From: Yoonia sp.
GTDB lineage: Bacteria; Pseudomonadota; Alphaproteobacteria; Rhodobacterales; Rhodobacteraceae
Length of the DNA: 64,000 bases
Direction: 5' to 3'
Assembly (NCBI RefSeq): GCF_014859355.1
Contig: NZ_JACUUJ010000004.1
Span: 46,357-110,356 of the forward strand
Shown: piece by piece, positions 46,573-56,006 of the stretch
How the letters are laid out: every line of letters starts with the position of its first letter
How positions within the stretch are numbered: the first letter of the stretch is position 1
The notes under the pieces: model-generated
The model's database searches: none
Seen by the model: the letters and a program-made list of their open reading frames with translations, nothing else
Told to the model about the DNA's origin: nothing
Made by a program: the position numbers and the translations under genes

Positions 46573-47064
46573 ATGGCGCTGGATCGCTGGATCGCGCTGG
46601 TCTTTGTCGCGTTTTGTTGCGTCTATGGCTATGCCGCCTTTTTCACGATGGATGATCTGTTGCCGCCAATCCTGCGGCGCAACCCCGTCTGGCCTTCGAC
46701 ATTCCCAAAGATACTGTCAGTGCTTGGAATCATAGTTGGGCTGATCATTCTATTCACCGCCAAACCGAAACCCCAGGATGACGAGGGCACCGATGGTGCA
46801 ATCGATATCAGACGGCTTGGCGACTACCATGTGGGGCAAGCTGTCGGGCTTCTTTTCCTGATGGTGGCCTATGCGCTGACGCTAAGGCCGCTTGGGTTTG
46901 TCGGGTCAACCATCGGATTTTTGCTGATCGGATCAATCATTCTGGGCGAACGCAGATTTCATATCCTGATCCCCGTCGCGGCCATCGCCGCCGGGTCAAT
47001 CTGGTATCTGGTGCAAGAGGTTCTGGGAATTTTCCTGCGCCCCTGGCCCGCGCTTTTGATGTAG
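46573..47064 (+). CDS. tctB: Tripartite tricarboxylate transporter small membrane subunit TctB
   Basis: A 163-aa protein with four hydrophobic segments: DRWIALVFVAFCCVYGYAAF, FPKILSVLGIIVGLIILF, AVGLLFLMVAYALTL and GSTIGFLLIGSIIL. This is typical of TctB. The start at 46573 follows AAAGGAA; twenty upstream codons in frame are not conserved. It lies 12 nt ahead of tctA. With TctA it forms the membrane channel of the tripartite tricarboxylate importer, driven by the ion gradient. Confidence 0.88.
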   Translation: MALDRWIALVFVAFCCVYGYAAFFTMDDLLPPILRRNPVWPSTFPKILSVLGIIVGLIILFTAKPKPQDDEGTDGAIDIRRLGDYHVGQAVGLLFLMVAYALTLRPLGFVGSTIGFLLIGSIILGERRFHILIPVAAIAAGSIWYLVQEVLGIFLRPWPALLM

Positions 47065-47076
47065 GAGGGCAAGAAA

Positions 47077-48597
47077 ATGCTCGAAGGTCTTTTGATCGGA
47101 CTATCTGCGGCCATTACGCCATTCAATCTGATAATGGTGGTCATGGGCTGTGTGATCGGCACTTTTATTGGTATGTTGCCCGGCTTGGGGCCAATGTCGA
47201 TCATTGCAATCATGATCCCTGTGGCCATCGGCATCGGTGATCCGACGGCGGCGCTGATCCTGTTGTCGGGGGTTTATTACGGGGCGATCTTTGGTGGCTC
47301 CACATCGTCGATCCTGTTGAATGCGCCGGGGGTCGCGGGCACGGTCGCCACCAGTTTCGACGGCTATCCGATGGCGCGAAAAGGGCAGGCCGGCAAGGCG
47401 CTGACCATTGCTGCCATCGCCAGTTTTGCGGGTGGCACCATCGGCGCGATCCTGTTGATGATCTTTGCCCCCGCGCTATCCTCGGTGGCGCTACTGTTCC
47501 ATTCGGCGGAATATTTTGCGCTGATGGTTGTGGGGCTTTCGGCGATCGCTGCCTTTTCCGGCACCGGGCAGGTCGCCAAGGCAGCGATGATGACGATCCT
47601 GGGCCTGATCCTGGGCACCTTTGGTGAAGGTGCGCTGTCAAACACGCCGCGCTTTACGTTCGGGCTGATGGAACTGCAATCGGGCTTTTCCTTCATCACG
47701 CTGGCAATGGCAATGTTTGCCCTGCCCGAAGCGTTGTTTCTGGTGATGAACCCGGCACGGGCCGCAACCGGCAGTGGCAGCAGCGGCAAGATTACCGGAA
47801 TGCGGATCACTCGGGCCGAGGCGCGCAGCATCACACCGGTCATCGGCAGGCAGTCCGTGCAGGGCTTTTTCATCGGGGTTTTGCCGGGGGCAGGCGCGAC
47901 AATCGCGTCATTTCTTGGCTACGCGGTGGAACGCAATATTGCCAAAGGCGCAGAGCAAGCGGAATTCGGGAAAGGCTCTGTCAAGGGGCTTGCCGCACCG
48001 GAATCCGCGAACAACGCAGCTTGCACAGGGTCTTTCGTTCCGTTGCTGACGCTTGGCATCCCCGGGTCTGGCACCACGGCGATCTTGCTGGGCGCGCTTT
48101 TGGCACTGAACGTCACACCGGGGCCGCGCCTGATGGTCGATACGCCCGAAGTTTTTTGGGCCGTGATTATTTCAATGTATATCGGCAATCTTGTGCTTTT
48201 GGTCCTGAATCTGCCGCTGATTCCGTATATTGCGCGTATTCTTACAATTCCGCGCAGCTTTCTGATCCCGTTCATCCTGTTTTTCACACTGATGGGCAGC
48301 TATCTGGGGCAAAATAACGCGACCGAACTGCTGATCCTTGTGGGGTTTGGTGTGATAGCAACGATCTTGCGCTTTGCTGATTATCCGCTGGCACCGCTGC
48401 TGATCGGTTTCATCCTTGGCACCATGATGGAAAACAATTTCGCCCGCGCCATGCAGTTGTATCGTGGTCCCAGTTTCATTCTGGAACGGCCGATGACGCT
48501 TGCGCTTTTGGTGCTGGCGGTGCTGTTGGTGCTATTGCCTAGCTGGCGGGCATATCGTGCCCGCAGACGCGCCGAAGGGGTTGCTGATGGCGACTGA
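47077..48597 (+). CDS. tctA: Tripartite tricarboxylate transporter large membrane subunit TctA
   Basis: A 506-aa polytopic membrane protein. The family signature GTFIGMLPGLGPMSIIAIMI and its second copy, FFIGVLPGAGATIASFLGYA, are both visible. They are followed by ESANNAACTGSFVPLLTLGI, the conserved repeat of the TctA family. About twelve hydrophobic spans are seen. A GGAGGG site precedes the ATG. The end overlaps the CoA-transferase gene by 11 nt, which ties transport to that enzyme. Confidence 0.95.
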   Translation: MLEGLLIGLSAAITPFNLIMVVMGCVIGTFIGMLPGLGPMSIIAIMIPVAIGIGDPTAALILLSGVYYGAIFGGSTSSILLNAPGVAGTVATSFDGYPMARKGQAGKALTIAAIASFAGGTIGAILLMIFAPALSSVALLFHSAEYFALMVVGLSAIAAFSGTGQVAKAAMMTILGLILGTFGEGALSNTPRFTFGLMELQSGFSFITLAMAMFALPEALFLVMNPARAATGSGSSGKITGMRITRAEARSITPVIGRQSVQGFFIGVLPGAGATIASFLGYAVERNIAKGAEQAEFGKGSVKGLAAPESANNAACTGSFVPLLTLGIPGSGTTAILLGALLALNVTPGPRLMVDTPEVFWAVIISMYIGNLVLLVLNLPLIPYIARILTIPRSFLIPFILFFTLMGSYLGQNNATELLILVGFGVIATILRFADYPLAPLLIGFILGTMMENNFARAMQLYRGPSFILERPMTLALLVLAVLLVLLPSWRAYRARRRAEGVADGD

Positions 48598-49801
48598 GAC
48601 TTGCCCCGCGCAGCAGCCGTTGCGCGGGGTTCGTGTGCTGGACCTGACCAATGTGCTGGCTGGCCCTTTTACCTGCCACCAATTGGCGCATCTAGGGGCC
48701 GAGGTCATCAAGGTCGAGACACCGGGCCGGGGTGATCTGGCCCGCAGCCTTGGCGCCGATCCTGATCTGTCGGCCTGCGGCATGGGGATCAGTTTTCTGG
48801 CCCAGAACGCGGGCAAGAGGTCGCTGACGCTGAACCTCAAGGAACCGCGCGGCAAGACGGTGCTGAAACGCCTTGCCGCGACATCCGACATATTGGTCGA
48901 AAATTTTCGCCCCGGGGTGATGGACCGGCTGGGCCTTGGGTACCCGACCCTGAAGGCTGAAAACCCCCAGTTGATCTACTGTGCCATCTCGGGCTTTGGG
49001 CAAAACGGCCCCTGGGCGGATCGCCCTGCATATGACCAGATCATACAAGGCGCATCTGGCGTCATGTCCATCACGGGCGATGCGCAAAGCGCGCCAATGC
49101 GCGTGGGTTATCCGCTAGCCGATACCGTGGGCGGCTTGACAGCGGCGATGGCAATCCTTGCCGCCCTGCATGGCAGGCCCCGCGGCTGCGTCATCGACGT
49201 ATCCATGCTTGACAGCGTATTGGTCACAATGGGCTGGGTTGTGTCAAATTATCTGATCGGTGGCGTCGTGCCTGTGCCGCATGGCAACGAAAACCCGACA
49301 TCTGCGCCTTCGGGTGCGTTTCAATGCGCTGATGGGCTATTGAATATCGCGGCTAACAAAGATGAACAATGGCAGGCCCTTGCCCGTCACCTGGGACGCA
49401 CGGATCTGCTGGATACCCCCGCCTTTGCCACCCGCGAAGACCGCAAGCGCAACCGCCTAAGGCTGAGGGCTGAACTGGAAACTGTCCTGACAACGCGGAA
49501 TGCCGAAGACTGGGCAGAAGAGCTGAATGCCATTGGTGTGCCTGCCGGGGCGGTGATTGGTGTGCCGGATATCCTTGCACATCCACAGGTGATCGACCGC
49601 GCATTGCTTGGGCGGTTTGAAAATGTGCCGGGCGTCAACCGCGCGATTGACGTGGCGCGCATTGGTGCGATGTTCAACGGTGAACGCCCTGCGGTTACCA
49701 CACCGCCGCCGGAATTGGGGGCTGATAGCACAAAGATACTGCACGATCTGGGATATACGTCCGAAGAAATTGGACAACTACGGGCGGAGGGCGTGATTTG
49801 A
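48587..49801 (+). CDS. CaiB/BaiF-family CoA-transferase
   Basis: A 404-aa class III CoA-transferase, which moves CoA between carboxylic acids. The start at 48587 (MATETCPAQQPLRGVRVLDL) lies within the tctA end; 29 open upstream codons shadow tctA. Conserved blocks are LAHLGAEVIKVETPGRGDLA (the Asp of GRGDLAR is close to the expected catalytic Asp region), FLAQNAGKRSLTLNLKEPRG and YDQIIQGASGVMSITGD. It is translationally coupled to the citrate-synthase-like gene through TTGA (49798-49801). It probably activates the imported acid to its CoA ester (inference). Confidence 0.9.
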   Translation: MATETCPAQQPLRGVRVLDLTNVLAGPFTCHQLAHLGAEVIKVETPGRGDLARSLGADPDLSACGMGISFLAQNAGKRSLTLNLKEPRGKTVLKRLAATSDILVENFRPGVMDRLGLGYPTLKAENPQLIYCAISGFGQNGPWADRPAYDQIIQGASGVMSITGDAQSAPMRVGYPLADTVGGLTAAMAILAALHGRPRGCVIDVSMLDSVLVTMGWVVSNYLIGGVVPVPHGNENPTSAPSGAFQCADGLLNIAANKDEQWQALARHLGRTDLLDTPAFATREDRKRNRLRLRAELETVLTTRNAEDWAEELNAIGVPAGAVIGVPDILAHPQVIDRALLGRFENVPGVNRAIDVARIGAMFNGERPAVTTPPPELGADSTKILHDLGYTSEEIGQLRAEGVI

Positions 49802-50577
49802 ACGATGGCAGCGATGTATCCGACTGGTGGCGGACAAAGATCATCGACATGGAACCGGGCCGCATCCACCTGCGCGGCCGCCCCGTTCAGGATCTGATCG
49901 GAACGACCGGCTTTGCCCAGATGATCTGGCTTTTGGTGACGGGTGAAACGATCGAAGGCCCGCGCGCGGCGCTGTTCGAGGCGGCATTGGTCGCGGCCGT
50001 GGACCATGGCCCGCAAGCCCCGTCCATTGCAGCGGCGCGTATGGCGGCAACCTGCGGCATCGGGCTGCAATCGGCCATGGCGACAGGGCTGAACATGTTG
50101 GGTGACGTGCACGGGGGCGCAGGCGAACAGGCAGCAAGCCTTTACCATGCAATCCACGCGGCCGGGCCGGATGCCTTGGGTGACACGCTTGACCGGTGGC
50201 GGGCAGCGCATGGGCGCTATCTGCCAGGGTTTGGGCACCGTTTTCACAAACCTGTCGATCCGCGCGCGCCGCGGTTATTGGCGCTGGTGGATGATGCAGC
50301 GGCAACCGGCGCGGTTTCGGGCGCTTTTGCCAACATCGGTCGGGCCATCCAGACGCAACTTGCGGATGAACGCGGTAAACCCGTGCCGATGAATATCGAC
50401 GGTGCAACGGCGGTGATCTATGCCGAACTGGGCTGCCCGCCACCGCTTGCGCGCGGTTTCTTCTGCCTGTCGCGTTCGGTAGGGCTGTTGGCCCATTCGT
50501 GGGAACAGATGCAGCAGGGCGGGCGGAACAAGGGGCCCACCCCGCCTTCTTATCGCTGGACCTATGATGGTGATTGA
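49798..50577 (+). CDS. Short citrate-synthase-superfamily protein (citryl-CoA-lyase-like)
   Basis: A 259-aa enzyme starting at a TTG that overlaps the preceding stop. It is much shorter than citrate synthase (about 430 aa) but keeps the catalytic positions: VDHGPQAPSIAAARMAA for the first His, GFGHRFHKPVDPRAPRL for the second His, and PMNIDGATAVIYAELG for the Asp. LNMLGDVHGGAGEQA matches the superfamily GALSGPLHGGA block. This small form is annotated as citryl-CoA lyase in relatives (known naming). With the CaiB-type CoA-transferase it could cleave a citryl-CoA-like ester into acetyl-CoA (or another acyl-CoA) and an oxoacid. The substrate is inferred from context. Confidence 0.8.
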   Translation: MNDGSDVSDWWRTKIIDMEPGRIHLRGRPVQDLIGTTGFAQMIWLLVTGETIEGPRAALFEAALVAAVDHGPQAPSIAAARMAATCGIGLQSAMATGLNMLGDVHGGAGEQAASLYHAIHAAGPDALGDTLDRWRAAHGRYLPGFGHRFHKPVDPRAPRLLALVDDAAATGAVSGAFANIGRAIQTQLADERGKPVPMNIDGATAVIYAELGCPPPLARGFFCLSRSVGLLAHSWEQMQQGGRNKGPTPPSYRWTYDGD

Positions 50578-51598
50578 TACGGACTGGAAGGAAGCCCTGC
50601 CAACGCTGGGGATCGGTGTTGCCGGTGCCTTTCTGTTCTGGTTGATCGGTTTTCCGGCGGCGGTGCTGACCGGACCGGCTGCTGCCGTTTCACTGGCAAC
50701 CATTCTAGGTGTGCCAACGGCTATTCCAGTAGGCTTGCGCGATGCGGTATTTGTTGTGATCGGCAGCACAATCGGCAGCACCGTTACGCCCGAGGTGATC
50801 GCAACCGCGCTTGCGTGGCCTCTTTCACTTCTTGTTCTGACCGTGACCTTGTTTGCCACCCTCATCGTCGCCCAAACGACCCTGATGAGGGGTTTCGCCT
50901 ATGACCGAATGACCGCCCTTTTGTCGGCGACACCGGGCCATCTGAGCTACGTGCTGAGCATGTCAACAGAAGTTGCCGCAGATGTGCGGCGGGTGGCACT
51001 GGTGCAGACCGTGCGCGTCTTGATGCTGACATTGCTTGTGCCGGTTCTGATTTCGCTTTGGGGGGTAAAGGGGACAGCACAGGTTGCACAAAGCGGCCCA
51101 ATATCCCCAATTGCGCTGGCGCTGACCTTTTCGCTGGCGATCGCAGCGGGCCTGCTGCTCAAACGGCTTGCCGTGCCCGCGCCGCTGCTGATCGGGGCGA
51201 TGACGGTATCGGCGATTGCCCATGGTGCAAACCTGACACCGGGAACAATCCCGCCTTGGTTGACGGTTATCGCTTTCATCTGCATGGGGTCGCTGATCGG
51301 CACGCGGTTTCGTGGCTTTGACCGGGGTCAGCTTGCCGGTGCCCTTTTCGCCGGTATCGTGATGACCTTGATTGCCTGCGTTTTTGCCGCCTTGGGCGCA
51401 ATGATTGCCGCAAGGCTCGTTGGATTGCCTTCTGCGGTATTGCTGCTTGCGTTTGCGCCCGGCGGGGTAGAGGTTATGGCGGCTCTGGCCGTCGAAACCG
51501 GGCTAGAGCCGGCGTTTGTCGCAGCACATCATGTGTTTCGGCTGTTGGTTCTGGGGGTATTGATTCCACCTATGATTGCGCGAAACCGGTCATCCTAA
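50564..51598 (+). CDS. AbrB-family membrane protein (PF05145-type)
   Basis: A 344-aa polytopic membrane protein with two similar halves: FLFWLIGFPAAVLTGPAAAV near the N-terminus and LLKRLAVPAPLLIGAMTVSA in the second half. Each half ends with ATPGHLSYVLSMSTEVAADV or APGGVEVMAALAVETGLEPA. This is the pattern of the AbrB family, misleadingly named ammonia monooxygenase in old annotation. It overlaps the lyase-like gene by 14 nt, so it belongs to the tctCBA-caiB-lyase operon. Similar proteins often accompany tct operons; its role (regulation or export) is unknown. Confidence 0.87.
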   Translation: MMVIDTDWKEALPTLGIGVAGAFLFWLIGFPAAVLTGPAAAVSLATILGVPTAIPVGLRDAVFVVIGSTIGSTVTPEVIATALAWPLSLLVLTVTLFATLIVAQTTLMRGFAYDRMTALLSATPGHLSYVLSMSTEVAADVRRVALVQTVRVLMLTLLVPVLISLWGVKGTAQVAQSGPISPIALALTFSLAIAAGLLLKRLAVPAPLLIGAMTVSAIAHGANLTPGTIPPWLTVIAFICMGSLIGTRFRGFDRGQLAGALFAGIVMTLIACVFAALGAMIAARLVGLPSAVLLLAFAPGGVEVMAALAVETGLEPAFVAAHHVFRLLVLGVLIPPMIARNRSS

Positions 51599-51612
51599 AC
51601 CGCCGTTCATCC

Positions 51613-51835
51613 CAGTCTTTCAGACGCATACCCGCCGGGGCTGGCAGGAAAGTCGCCAGCGGCGGCGCGCATGTCATCGTTCCACAGCGGGCCAATGATC
51701 GACAGCATCATCAATCCCCGCAGCGGCCGCGGCGGCCGCTTCTTCGGGTTTGTCAACGTAGTGCATGGTCAATTGCCGCTTGCCCTTTAGCGCGCGAATT
51801 TCTGCGACAGTCAGCCGTTTGTGATATTGTGTCAT
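51613..51835 (-). pseudogene. N-terminal fragment of a PanB-like paralogue (frameshifted)
   Basis: On the minus strand from the ATG at 51835: MTQYHKRLTVAEIRALKGKR, then QLTMHYVDKPEEAAAAAAAG with ID. It continues in another frame as MMLSIIGPLWNDDMRAAAGD. A one-base insertion at GATGATG (51708 region) breaks the frame. The remaining 200 or so residues of this ketopantoate-hydroxymethyltransferase-like protein are absent. It differs clearly from the intact panB at 31 kb. A ribosome site (AGAGGACGACC) still precedes the ATG. Confidence 0.6.
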
Positions 51836-51863
51836 GGTCGTCCTCTTTTGCTCAGGCTGTCGT

Positions 51864-52019
51864 TTAAGATCTGAGGAGTCTTTTCAGGCTTTCCGCCGGA
51901 TCGCGCAGGCGTTCAACGTCGATGGTGATACCGGATTCAACAAGCTTTCGCACCAGCTTGACATCCTTAGAGACCGCATTGCCGACCCCCGGACCATAAG
52001 CCCCCATCATCTGCCCAAC
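51864..52019 (-). pseudogene. C-terminal fragment of an unidentified gene
   Basis: The minus strand reads VGQMMGAYGPGVGNAVSKDV, then KLVRKLVESGITIDVERLRD and PAESLKRLLRS before a TAA at 51864-51866. The codon use is gene-like, and it ends 28 nt before the PanB-like fragment, so the two were once consecutive genes. I cannot name the family. The 5' part is replaced by an IS3 fragment. Confidence 0.45.
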
Positions 52020-52021
52020 AT

Positions 52022-52397
52022 CATTGTTGTTCCGAGCCTGCTGGCTGAGGATTCCACGACAACCGGCCCGAACCAGAAATGGGCAGGTGACATCAGTTAT
52101 ATTTGGACCCAGGAGGGCTGGCTGTATCTGGTTGTCATCATTGATCTGTATTCACGGCGCGTCGTCGGCTGGGCCGTCAGCAACAGGTTGAAGAAGGATC
52201 TGGCAATTCACGATTTGAAGATGGCGATCAATCTGCGCCAATCACCGAAGGGCTGTATCCACCATACGGACCGTGGAAGCCAATATTGTTCATATTATTA
52301 CCAGAAGCTGCTGAAAAAACACGGCCTCTTACCGAATTTGCCCCTAGACCTCGCCGGACAAATCGTAACCGATGTCAAGTCCGAGGTGAAATTCTAA
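52022..52397 (+). mobile_element. IS3-family transposase (OrfB) fragment
   Basis: An rve-type integrase-core fragment: NQKWAGDISYIWTQEGWLYL, VVIIDLYSRRVVGWAVSNRL, KKDLAIHDLKMAINLRQSPK, then CIHHTDRGSQYCSYYYQKLL. The first Asp (GDISY) and second Asp (HTDRGSQY) of the DDE triad are present. The region with the catalytic Glu and the N-terminal HTH half are missing. After KKHGL the sequence becomes unrelated and stops at 52397. No terminal inverted repeats were found, so it is a dead fragment lying in the deletion scar. Confidence 0.8.
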
Positions 52398-53743
52398 ATG
52401 GCCCTAGCCCAGTCCCGCGCATAGGCGCGGAGCGCCACCGCATTGTCGGGCAGCTGCACGTCCTGCGTGGCGGGTTTTGCTGCTGACGCCACCACCAGCA
52501 AAGCCGCCCCCGCCGAGGTGCCGGTAGCTGAAGCCGCCGTCTCCACCCCGTCAGGCGAAACGGCAGCCAGCATTGCCAGATAGTCCGCATTGCGGGCGAA
52601 TGGCCCCTCGACAATTACCGGTCCGCGCGCGCCGGCAAGATCCAGACAGGTCCGCGTCATCAGCGCCAGATAATATGCCAGCGCAACAGCATTTTCGCCC
52701 GCGTTGCTTGGCTTGCCCGTCCAGCGCATACGACGCCCTTGGAACGGTCCAGATTCTGACACGACGGCAGGCAGCAGCATAATCTGCGCATCCAGCACAG
52801 CGTTGCGGTCTTGAAACGCGGGCAGCGCATCGCCTTGCCGGATGAGATCATATTCGCGCCCGCCCATGAACCGCGCCGATAGCACGGGATCGCCAAAGGC
52901 GTTCACATTGACAAGCACATCACGGGTGCAATCGGGTGCGACCGCATCGCCACCGACTGTCAAGCATACGACCCAAGTGCCGGTCGAAACCACCGCAAAA
53001 GGCGGCATCCGCCCCGCAAGATAAGGATAAAGCGAGGCGTTGGAATCGTGTACCCCGACACTGACCGAAATCTGCGGTGACAGGCCAGTCGCATCTGCAA
53101 TGACAGGCAACAGATGCCCCAATTCTTCATCCGGCCTGCGGGGTGCAGCCAGCTTGCCCGTCAGCCCAAGCCGTTCGACCAGTGGCGAAAACTGCCCGGT
53201 CCATGGGTTCCACAGATCGGTATGGCAGCCCAGTGACGACACATCACAGGCCATCTGCCCGGTCAGCCGGTAGCCCCAATATTGCGGATAGGTCAAAACA
53301 TGCGCTGTCCGCTCGCGCAGATCGGGGTCCACCGCCAGCATCCAGTGCAACTGTGCGCCAAGGTTCAGCCCCCCGGGCAAACGCGGCGATCCGGTAAGGG
53401 TGAAATCAGGCCGCAAAGCATCATACTCGGCCGCCAGATCATCAGGACCGCTGTCTTCATAATCCAGCATCGGGGCGGCGAGCCCACCCGCCTTGTCCAG
53501 CAACACGGCCGCCGCCCCATGGGTGGTCACCGATATTGCATCCACGCCCCATGTCGCCTGAAACGCCGCCAGATGATGCAGAAAGAAATCCCAATGTCCG
53601 TCCAGATCGAAATGCGGCCATGGTGGAGCGGGCAACACCTTATTGGGTCGCGTGACCACAGCGATTTCACGCAGCGACCCTTCTTCGACCAGCGCCAGCT
53701 TGGCGTTGGTTTTGCCCACATCAATAACCGCGATTTTCCTCAT
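52394..53743 (-). CDS. rhaK: L-rhamnulose kinase, FGGY family (RhaK)
   Basis: A 449-aa carbohydrate kinase of the FGGY/hexokinase-like fold. The N-terminal phosphate loop is [20 protein letters not shown], and the hinge carries [17 protein letters not shown] and [15 protein letters not shown]. This is the alphaproteobacterial RhaK type: in Rhizobium leguminosarum RhaK is needed both for phosphorylation and for rhamnose uptake through the RhaSTPQ importer. It overlaps the mutarotase gene by 4 nt and ends the rhaRSTPQUK operon. Its 3' end meets the IS3 fragment from the opposite strand. Confidence 0.92.
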   Translation of the reverse strand: MRKIAVIDVGKTNAKLALVEEGSLREIAVVTRPNKVLPAPPWPHFDLDGHWDFFLHHLAAFQATWGVDAISVTTHGAAAVLLDKAGGLAAPMLDYEDSGPDDLAAEYDALRPDFTLTGSPRLPGGLNLGAQLHWMLAVDPDLRERTAHVLTYPQYWGYRLTGQMACDVSSLGCHTDLWNPWTGQFSPLVERLGLTGKLAAPRRPDEELGHLLPVIADATGLSPQISVSVGVHDSNASLYPYLAGRMPPFAVVSTGTWVVCLTVGGDAVAPDCTRDVLVNVNAFGDPVLSARFMGGREYDLIRQGDALPAFQDRNAVLDAQIMLLPAVVSESGPFQGRRMRWTGKPSNAGENAVALAYYLALMTRTCLDLAGARGPVIVEGPFARNADYLAMLAAVSPDGVETAASATGTSAGAALLVVASAAKPATQDVQLPDNAVALRAYARDWARAI

Positions 53744-54054
53744 GGCATTTGAAACACGGGAACCAGCGGCGTGGCAACTGGCGCATTATCCAGCCCTGTT
53801 TGCATGACATCAGCCATATGCGCCCACCAGCGCTGCATCACCGGATGATCCGGCAGCGCATCCATCCCGTGATCATCCTGCCGCCACAGCACGCCGAACA
53901 GAATATGCGTATCCGGGTCCAGATGGATCGAATAATCGCTGACACCTGCGGCGCGCAACAGATCGACCAGTTCGGGCCAGATCTCATCATGGCGGCGTTT
54001 ATATTCGGCTTCCATTCCCGGATTAAGCTGCATTTTGAATGCGTATTTTTCCAT
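53740..54054 (-). CDS. rhaU: L-rhamnose mutarotase (RhaU/RhaM)
   Basis: A 104-aa dimeric alpha/beta-barrel protein that interconverts alpha- and beta-L-rhamnose. Characteristic blocks are [20 protein letters not shown] with the catalytic His, followed by [19 protein letters not shown] and [17 protein letters not shown]. The length is standard. It lies directly against the rhaQ stop (no gap) and overlaps rhaK by 4 nt, so it belongs to the rha operon. Confidence 0.95.
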   Translation of the reverse strand: MEKYAFKMQLNPGMEAEYKRRHDEIWPELVDLLRAAGVSDYSIHLDPDTHILFGVLWRQDDHGMDALPDHPVMQRWWAHMADVMQTGLDNAPVATPLVPVFQMP

Positions 54055-55041
54055 TCACCTTTTCCCAAACAGCCGTGGCAGGGCGATGACACTGATCAGC
54101 AGAGCACCCAAGAAAATGCTCATCACGATCCCCGGCACGTTCAGCAGGCCAAAGCCGAATGTCACCATGCCGATGATCAGCGCGGCCAGCACGATACCCG
54201 GAATACTGCCCGACCCGCCAAGGATATTGACCCCGCCAAGCACGACCATCGTCACCACCTCCAGCTCGAACCCCGTCGCGATGGACGGCCGTGTCGACCC
54301 CAGCCGCGATGTCAGGCAGACCGCCGCGATGCCCGACATCAAACCGGTCAGCAGAAACAGGATGAATTTCACCCGCGCCACGCGGATGCCCGAAAACTGC
54401 GCTGCCGTGGCATTGTTGCCAATGGCATAAACCGCACGGCCAAAGCTGCTGCGATGCAGCAGTGCCCAATAAATTACCGCCAGCACCGTGAACAGCACAA
54501 GTTCAAAGCTGAAGACCCACCAGACATAACCCTGCCCGAAATAGGCAAAACCGGGCGGATAGCCCGTGAACGCACGATCCCCCAGCACGATATAGGCAAT
54601 GCCGCGAAACAGGCTCATGGTGCCGATGGTCACAACGATGGATGGCAACCCCAGTCCTGCCACAAGAAAACCATTGAACGCACCACATAAAAGCCCCGCG
54701 CCGATGCCGACCAGAACCAGAATCGGCACGTCGGCACCCGCCTGCATTGCCAGCCCCATCGCGGTCGATGCCAGCGCAATGATCGACGCGACCGAAAGAT
54801 CAATCTCGCCCGAGATAATCAGCAACGCCATGGCCAGCGCGATCATTGCCTTTTCGGTAAAGTTGAAAGTCGCGTCCGACAGGTTCCACGCATTCAGGAA
54901 ATAGGGCGAGGTAAAGGAATTGGTGACAAAGATAGCAATCGCCACCGCGACAAGGATGGATTCCCAGGATCGCAACGCCCGCGCAGCAGGCGATTGCAGC
55001 CGGTCAGGGATCGCGCGGGCGGTGTGTGTTTGTTGGGTCAT
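54055..55041 (-). CDS. rhaQ: Rhamnose ABC transporter permease RhaQ
   Basis: A 328-aa inner-membrane permease of the RbsC/branched monosaccharide type. Blocks are LLIISGEIDLSVASIIALAS, AFNGFLVAGLGLPSIVVTIG, TMSLFRGIAYIVLGDRAF and VVLGGVNILGGSGSIPGI. About eight to ten hydrophobic segments are seen. It overlaps rhaP by four bases (55038-55041). Paired with RhaP it makes the membrane pore of the rhamnose importer. Assignment of P versus Q follows the Rhizobium order. Confidence 0.9.
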   Translation of the reverse strand: MTQQTHTARAIPDRLQSPAARALRSWESILVAVAIAIFVTNSFTSPYFLNAWNLSDATFNFTEKAMIALAMALLIISGEIDLSVASIIALASTAMGLAMQAGADVPILVLVGIGAGLLCGAFNGFLVAGLGLPSIVVTIGTMSLFRGIAYIVLGDRAFTGYPPGFAYFGQGYVWWVFSFELVLFTVLAVIYWALLHRSSFGRAVYAIGNNATAAQFSGIRVARVKFILFLLTGLMSGIAAVCLTSRLGSTRPSIATGFELEVVTMVVLGGVNILGGSGSIPGIVLAALIIGMVTFGFGLLNVPGIVMSIFLGALLISVIALPRLFGKR

Positions 55042-56006
55042 GCGGGCTCTACCTCTTTGAGGATGATGCGGCCTTTGGGGCGGTTCTGGGTGGCATTCAG
55101 GGCGACGGCAATCACGATGGCGCTGCCGGAAATCGCCATTTGCCAGAAGGGCGAAATGCCAATCACCGGCAGCGCGTTATTGATCACGCCCAGAAACAGC
55201 GCCCCCAGCACCGCGCCGATCACGCTGCCCGCGCCGCCCGCGATTGCAATTCCGCCGATCACGCAGGCGGCGACGACCTGCAATTCAAACCCGGCGGCCA
55301 CATCGACATAGGCGACAGCATAGCGCGCAACCCAAAGATAACCCGTCAGCCCCGCCAAAGCACCAGAGATGACAAAGGCAATGCATTGCGTCCGCCCGAC
55401 ATCAATGCCGGTATAAACCGCCGCATGTGGATTGCCGCCCACGGCATAAAATGACCGGCCCAAAGGCGTGCGCGTCAGGATCACGAAGAATAGCGCGATA
55501 ACCGCAAGCGCGATCCAACTCATCACCGGCAGGCCCAGCAGCACAGTGCGTGGCAGGGCCTTGAACGCGGCGCTCATCTGATGCGCGTTAACCCATGCAC
55601 CGCCGGTCATCAGAAAGATCGTGCCGCGATAAATCGTCATGGTGCCCAATGTAACCACGATAGCAGGGATACCCAGTTTCCACACCAGCAACCCGTTGAC
55701 CGCGCCCAAGGCACCGCCCATCAGCACCACGGCGATCAGGATCAGCGGCAGCGGCACGCCCATGCCATTCAGCAGCGCCGCCGCCATGCCGCAAAGCGCG
55801 AGGTTCGCCGCGACGGACAGATCAATGCATTTGGTCAGGATCACGATCATCTGGCCAATCGCCAGCAGGATCAGTGGCGAGGTGTCGTTGAACACATTCA
55901 CCAGATTGCCGGGCCGCACAAAGGCGGGGAAACGCGCAGCCACCCCGCCAATCAGCAGCACGATGGCGAAAGCCAGCAAGACATCGCGGTTTTTGAGAAT
56001 ATTCAT
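55038..56006 (-). CDS. rhaP: Rhamnose ABC transporter permease RhaP
   Basis: A 322-aa inner-membrane permease, paralogous to its neighbour. Blocks are IGQMIVILTKCIDLSVAANL, VNGLLVWKLGIPAIVVTLGT, MTIYRGTIFLMTGGAWVNAH and CVIGGIAIAGGAGSVIGAVL. It overlaps both the ATPase gene (56003-56006) and rhaQ by 4 nt. The arrangement STPQ is that of the rhizobial rha locus. Confidence 0.9.
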   Translation of the reverse strand: MNILKNRDVLLAFAIVLLIGGVAARFPAFVRPGNLVNVFNDTSPLILLAIGQMIVILTKCIDLSVAANLALCGMAAALLNGMGVPLPLILIAVVLMGGALGAVNGLLVWKLGIPAIVVTLGTMTIYRGTIFLMTGGAWVNAHQMSAAFKALPRTVLLGLPVMSWIALAVIALFFVILTRTPLGRSFYAVGGNPHAAVYTGIDVGRTQCIAFVISGALAGLTGYLWVARYAVAYVDVAAGFELQVVAACVIGGIAIAGGAGSVIGAVLGALFLGVINNALPVIGISPFWQMAISGSAIVIAVALNATQNRPKGRIILKEVEPA

